A stretch of 29,581 nt of DNA from a virus, in IMG/VR virus record IMGVR_UViG_3300021368_000448, positions 1 to 29,581 of that record, one strand, 5' to 3'. Positions 27,440 to 29,581 of this stretch are shown in pieces. Under the pieces are notes generated by a model. That model made no database searches. It saw nothing but the letters and a program-made list of their open reading frames with translations, and was not told where the DNA came from. Each line of letters opens with the position of its first letter. The first letter of the stretch is position 1. Both the position numbers and the translations under genes were made by a program.

Positions 27440-27611
27440 CCAGAGATTCTTATTTGCAGAATCTTCATTTGCAAGGATATTCAGCGTGCCTCATGTTACT
27501 ACAGAGATGCGACGATTTTGCTCAAACTGGGCACAAGGAACGGAGGAGGCACCACTAGATTCATTACAAAACGTAGATCTTTATTTTAGAGAACTATGGA
27601 ATCGCAAGTAA
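27399..27611 (+). CDS. Small helical C-x2-W family protein, 70 aa (paralogue 3)
   Basis: AAGGAGAAGAGG precedes ATG 27399, which decides it over an upstream ATG at 27336. The product begins MTQTITPETALHINQRFLFA and ends MRRFCSNWAQGTEEAPLDSL then QNVDLYFRELWNRK. The C-x2-W-x2-G then Val/Tyr/Phe helix parallels the two genes at 15402 and 15608, suggesting a duplicated small domain 12 kb away. It overlaps both neighbours. No catalytic signature. Confidence 0.68.
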   Translation: MTQTITPETALHINQRFLFAESSFARIFSVPHVTTEMRRFCSNWAQGTEEAPLDSLQNVDLYFRELWNRK

Positions 27612-27685
27612 TCATCATGGGAACTTTCCTATCAATAGGAATTTTTCTAACAGTACTTTCACTAATATCAGATCTTTTAATTTAA
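27596..27685 (+). CDS. 29-aa membrane peptide
   Basis: The product is MESQVIIMGTFLSIGIFLTV then LSLISDLLI, essentially one transmembrane helix. It overlaps the C-W protein gene by 16 nt and the next ORF by one base (TAATG). It is one of three consecutive coupled membrane peptides. Small size lowers confidence, but the hydrophobic profile and the chain of overlaps support it. Confidence 0.5.
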   Translation: MESQVIIMGTFLSIGIFLTVLSLISDLLI

Positions 27686-27771
27686 TGAGCACACTATTTG
27701 TATTTCTTTTTGTTATCCTTCTAGTTACTGCTATGGAGGTTACATGGCCAATAAGATATAGAGGAAAATGA
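27685..27771 (+). CDS. 28-aa membrane peptide
   Basis: The product is MSTLFVFLFVILLVTAMEVT then WPIRYRGK: one strongly hydrophobic helix with a basic end, so the C-terminus should stay in the cytoplasm. It starts in a TAATG overlap and ends in an ATGA overlap. Function unknown. Confidence 0.5.
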   Translation: MSTLFVFLFVILLVTAMEVTWPIRYRGK

Positions 27772-27917
27772 TACTACTAGTCAGACACATGATGGAGTCT
27801 TCCATCACACTTGCCGCTATGGGTCTATCTATAATCTATGTGCCTATCATAGGTATCTGGGCAATCCATAAGTTTAACTGGCAACACTGGGAACCATTTG
27901 ACAAGGGACACGATTAA
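27768..27917 (+). CDS. 49-aa membrane protein
   Basis: The product begins MILLVRHMMESSITLAAMGL and continues SIIYVPIIGIWAIHKFNWQH and WEPFDKGHD. There is one clear membrane segment, possibly extended. The tail is aromatic and His-rich. ATGA coupling with the 28-aa gene. Its last codons contain the TTGACA of the tRNA-Pro promoter. Best supported of the small membrane peptides because of its length. Confidence 0.58.
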   Translation: MILLVRHMMESSITLAAMGLSIIYVPIIGIWAIHKFNWQHWEPFDKGHD

Positions 27918-27926
27918 CGTTATAAT
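27898..27926 (+). promoter_or_regulatory. Consensus sigma70 promoter for tRNA-Pro
   Basis: TTGACA (27898-27903) and TATAAT (27921-27926) are both perfect and 17 bases apart. The expected start near 27933 gives a leader of about 65 nt before tRNA-Pro, containing a 9-bp hairpin. Confidence 0.9.
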
Positions 27927-27960
27927 TAATACGTCCAGTAATGGGCTGCGGTAATCCCCT

Positions 27961-27995
27961 TGGTAGTTCAGGGTTAGCGGCGATAGGAACTACCA
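27961..27995 (+). repeat. 9-bp hairpin in the tRNA-Pro leader
   Basis: TGGTAGTTC (27961-27969) pairs perfectly with GAACTACCA (27987-27995), with a 17-nt loop. It ends three bases before tRNA-Pro. Without a T-run it cannot be an ordinary terminator. It may be an RNA leader structure or a small RNA. Confidence 0.65.
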
Positions 27996-27998
27996 TTT

Positions 27999-28070
27999 CG
28001 GGGCGTAGCGCAGAGGTAGCGCATCTGTTTTGGGAACAGAGGGTCGCAGGTTCGATCCCTGCCGCCCCGA
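27999..28070 (+). tRNA. tRNA-Pro (anticodon TGG)
   Basis: CGGGGCG pairs with CGCCCCG. The D arm is GCGCAGAGGTAGCGC. TCTGT/ACAGA encloses loop TTTGGGA with anticodon TGG. The T arm is GCAGGTTCGATCCCTGC. Discriminator A; no encoded CCA. Confidence 0.95.
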
Positions 28071-28074
28071 CTTG

Positions 28075-28082
28075 GATAAATA
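28075..28082 (+). promoter_or_regulatory. T4-type late promoter (GATAAATA)
   Basis: GATAAATA, continuing into ATATAAAAA, begins four bases after the end of tRNA-Pro. It is 18 nt before the GTG start of the coiled-coil gene and would give late expression of this large protein. Confidence 0.5.
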
Positions 28083-28100
28083 TATAAAAACAGCAATACA

Positions 28101-29581
28101 GTGTTAAAGAAACCCTCACAATTTTTTAATAGTGAAAAATCTCCTGTACAGGAGTCATTCGATAACATTAATAAAAATTCTGAAGCTTTTCAATCTCTGA
28201 AGCAGAACATTGGGAAGATAAACTCAATCTATGAAGTTAGTGAAACTTTAGAACAATATCGTCAAAGTGTCGAGGAAGTTAATACATTATCTGAAGAGGT
28301 ACAAGAACTTCGTACAGAACTTAAAAAGTTTCTGACTAGTGAAGACCTTGATCGCGCAATGATGGGTCAGTGTGTTCTCATTGACCAGACTATTGCTGAT
28401 GTTCAGCAGAAAGTAAAGACGATTAATAATAGTAAGTTAAATGAAATCCGTGAAGAAGTAACGGTAGCAACTAATCAAGTTAATGAGTTTCTTGAGGAAG
28501 AACTTCCAAAGTATAAGAGATTATTCTTTGATAGTGAAATTCGTAATGATAAAAAATATCAGCAGTATAAAGAATCTATAGGTGCATTATTTGAAAACTC
28601 ACTTGAAGAGTTTGAGAAATCTATTGATGAAGTAAAGAGAGATGTAGAACAGATTTGTGAAGATGCAACTTCTGAAGTTAAGGGTATCAATCTCAAAAGT
28701 CTTTCTAACATCATTGAGAATGTAAAAGAACTTGGAGCTGAGCAAGAATCAAAATATAAGAAGATTATTTTAGAAGGTCAAGTTAGTGATGCTAAAAGGC
28801 AACAGCAACTTGAGGAGAATGTAAACAGTAGATGTGATGACCTGACTTCTATTATCAATGAACTGACCGAAAAGGTTTCATTGGTTGAGGGAGACAATAG
28901 TGATATTGTTAATATTCTCAATGAGAAGATTAGTGATGTTGCTTCCATCAAGAAATCTTTCAGAGATGTTAAAAAATCTTTTAACGAACAATCAAAACAG
29001 TTTGAAGAATATACGAAAGAGATTGTTGAAGAAGTTGGAAGTCTTAAGGTTGACATTGCTCGTAACGAAACTCACATTAAAAACCAGGAAGCCTATGTTG
29101 TAGGATACGAAGGTTATAAGAAACAGATTGATGAGAAGATTGAGGTCTTCAAAGAAGATATTGCTAATCAGCAACTATCCGATAAGGAGTTGCGTGAAGC
29201 AGTTGAGTTGTATAAGAGCAACTTAGATCAAGAGTTAAAGGAGATTGCTGATAGAGTTATCGATCAGCAAAACTATAATGATAACTATAAGAATAGATTA
29301 GAAACCTTTACTGAAGAATACAGAAAGGAGATTGATGATAAGGTCAATAGTATTCAACAAGAAATACTTCGCAGTGATGCTGACCTAAGGATACAGAACT
29401 CAAACATCTCAGATATCAAAGAGAGTGTTCAGTCTGCTATCAAGAAGTTAAACTATAATGAGATTGAGAAAAAGAATCATCAACTTGCTAGTAAGATTAA
29501 ATACTTGGAGGAGGTATTTAAAAAGTTTAATCAGAAAGAAATCCTCACTGAGAATATTATTGTAGAACCATCTAGTACAAA
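28101..29581 (+). CDS. Large coiled-coil protein with GTG start, 3' truncated
   Basis: The frame is open from GTG 28101 to the window end (493 codons shown, no stop). The product begins (V)LKKPSQFFNSEKSPVQESF and is almost all charged coiled coil: Glu, Lys, Asn, Ile and Leu with few Pro or aromatics (SEEVQELRTELKKFLTSEDL; KSIDEVKRDVEQICEDATSE; IKKLNYNEIEKKNHQLASKI). There is no signal peptide or membrane span. It probably continues far beyond the window. GATAAATA lies just upstream. Long coiled-coil proteins of this kind in cyanophages are often virion proteins, so a fibre or whisker-type role is likely but unproven. A GTG start is unusual here. Confidence 0.75.
   Translation, partial: MLKKPSQFFNSEKSPVQESFDNINKNSEAFQSLKQNIGKINSIYEVSETLEQYRQSVEEVNTLSEEVQELRTELKKFLTSEDLDRAMMGQCVLIDQTIADVQQKVKTINNSKLNEIREEVTVATNQVNEFLEEELPKYKRLFFDSEIRNDKKYQQYKESIGALFENSLEEFEKSIDEVKRDVEQICEDATSEVKGINLKSLSNIIENVKELGAEQESKYKKIILEGQVSDAKRQQQLEENVNSRCDDLTSIINELTEKVSLVEGDNSDIVNILNEKISDVASIKKSFRDVKKSFNEQSKQFEEYTKEIVEEVGSLKVDIARNETHIKNQEAYVVGYEGYKKQIDEKIEVFKEDIANQQLSDKELREAVELYKSNLDQELKEIADRVIDQQNYNDNYKNRLETFTEEYRKEIDDKVNSIQQEILRSDADLRIQNSNISDIKESVQSAIKKLNYNEIEKKNHQLASKIKYLEEVFKKFNQKEILTENIIVEPSST

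Noticed and set aside
27930-27998. A sixth tRNA-like element before tRNA-Pro
   Set aside because: There is only one 9-bp stem, with no D, anticodon or T arms of proper size.
1-29581. Integrase, attachment sites or insertion sequences
   Set aside because: No transposase or integrase motif and no terminal inverted repeats were found; the window fits a lytic phage.

Overview
The window is a piece of a lytic T4-like cyanophage genome (a myovirus infecting marine Synechococcus or Prochlorococcus). The evidence is T4-type replication genes (uvsX, gp41 helicase, gp61 primase), class Ia ribonucleotide reductase (nrdA, nrdB), mazG, several perfect T4-type late promoters (TATAAATA), many small genes packed with ATGA/TGATG overlaps, five scattered tRNA genes, and a pstS phosphate-binding protein gene with a cyanobacterial-style Pho box. 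Only three genes lie on the minus strand. Both ends are cut: uvsX lacks its 5' end and a large coiled-coil gene lacks its 3' end.

Layout. (1) 1-2944: recombination, replication and nucleotide pool genes (uvsX, gp41, mazG, a 53-aa ORF). (2) 2967-7877: a possible nuclease-fold protein, Lys/Glu-rich putative virion or scaffold proteins, and small conserved cyanophage proteins. (3) 7890-12486: gp61 primase, nrdA, nrdB and a small acidic protein, closed by a strong terminator. (4) 12542-13782: an Ala/Pro-rich structural-type protein and a 29-aa membrane peptide, closed by a second terminator. (5) 13859-18803: a GIY-YIG-like nuclease, a SleB-like cell-wall hydrolase, a secreted HEGWH metallopeptidase, several small membrane or coiled-coil proteins that could be holin/spanin parts, and a staphylococcal-nuclease-type nuclease. 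(6) 18834-21500: conserved cyanophage proteins running into a three-gene minus-strand island of secreted proteins. (7) 21534-22148: tRNA-Arg, tRNA-Thr and tRNA-Gly behind host-like TTGACA/TATAAT promoters. (8) 22162-25555: two paralogous secreted beta-barrel-like proteins, pstS and a secreted beta-propeller, with a Pho box before the second barrel gene. (9) 25555-28070: very small proteins, tRNA-Val and tRNA-Pro. (10) 28101-end: a long coiled-coil protein.

How the genes work together. Regions 1 and 3 make dNTPs and copy and recombine DNA. Regions 2, 4 and 10 probably supply virion parts. Region 5 looks like an envelope and lysis module. Region 8 probably keeps phosphate uptake going in a starved host under the host PhoB regulator. 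The least explained parts are a pair of membrane-protein genes nested in two frames (17710-18021), a minus-strand secreted protein with no usual start codon near its signal peptide, the Pho-controlled barrel genes with a structured leader, the very small membrane-protein cluster at 27311-27917, and two tRNA genes whose U8-A9-G10 serves as the stop codon of the gene before them. Functions are read by eye from sequence; no searches were run.
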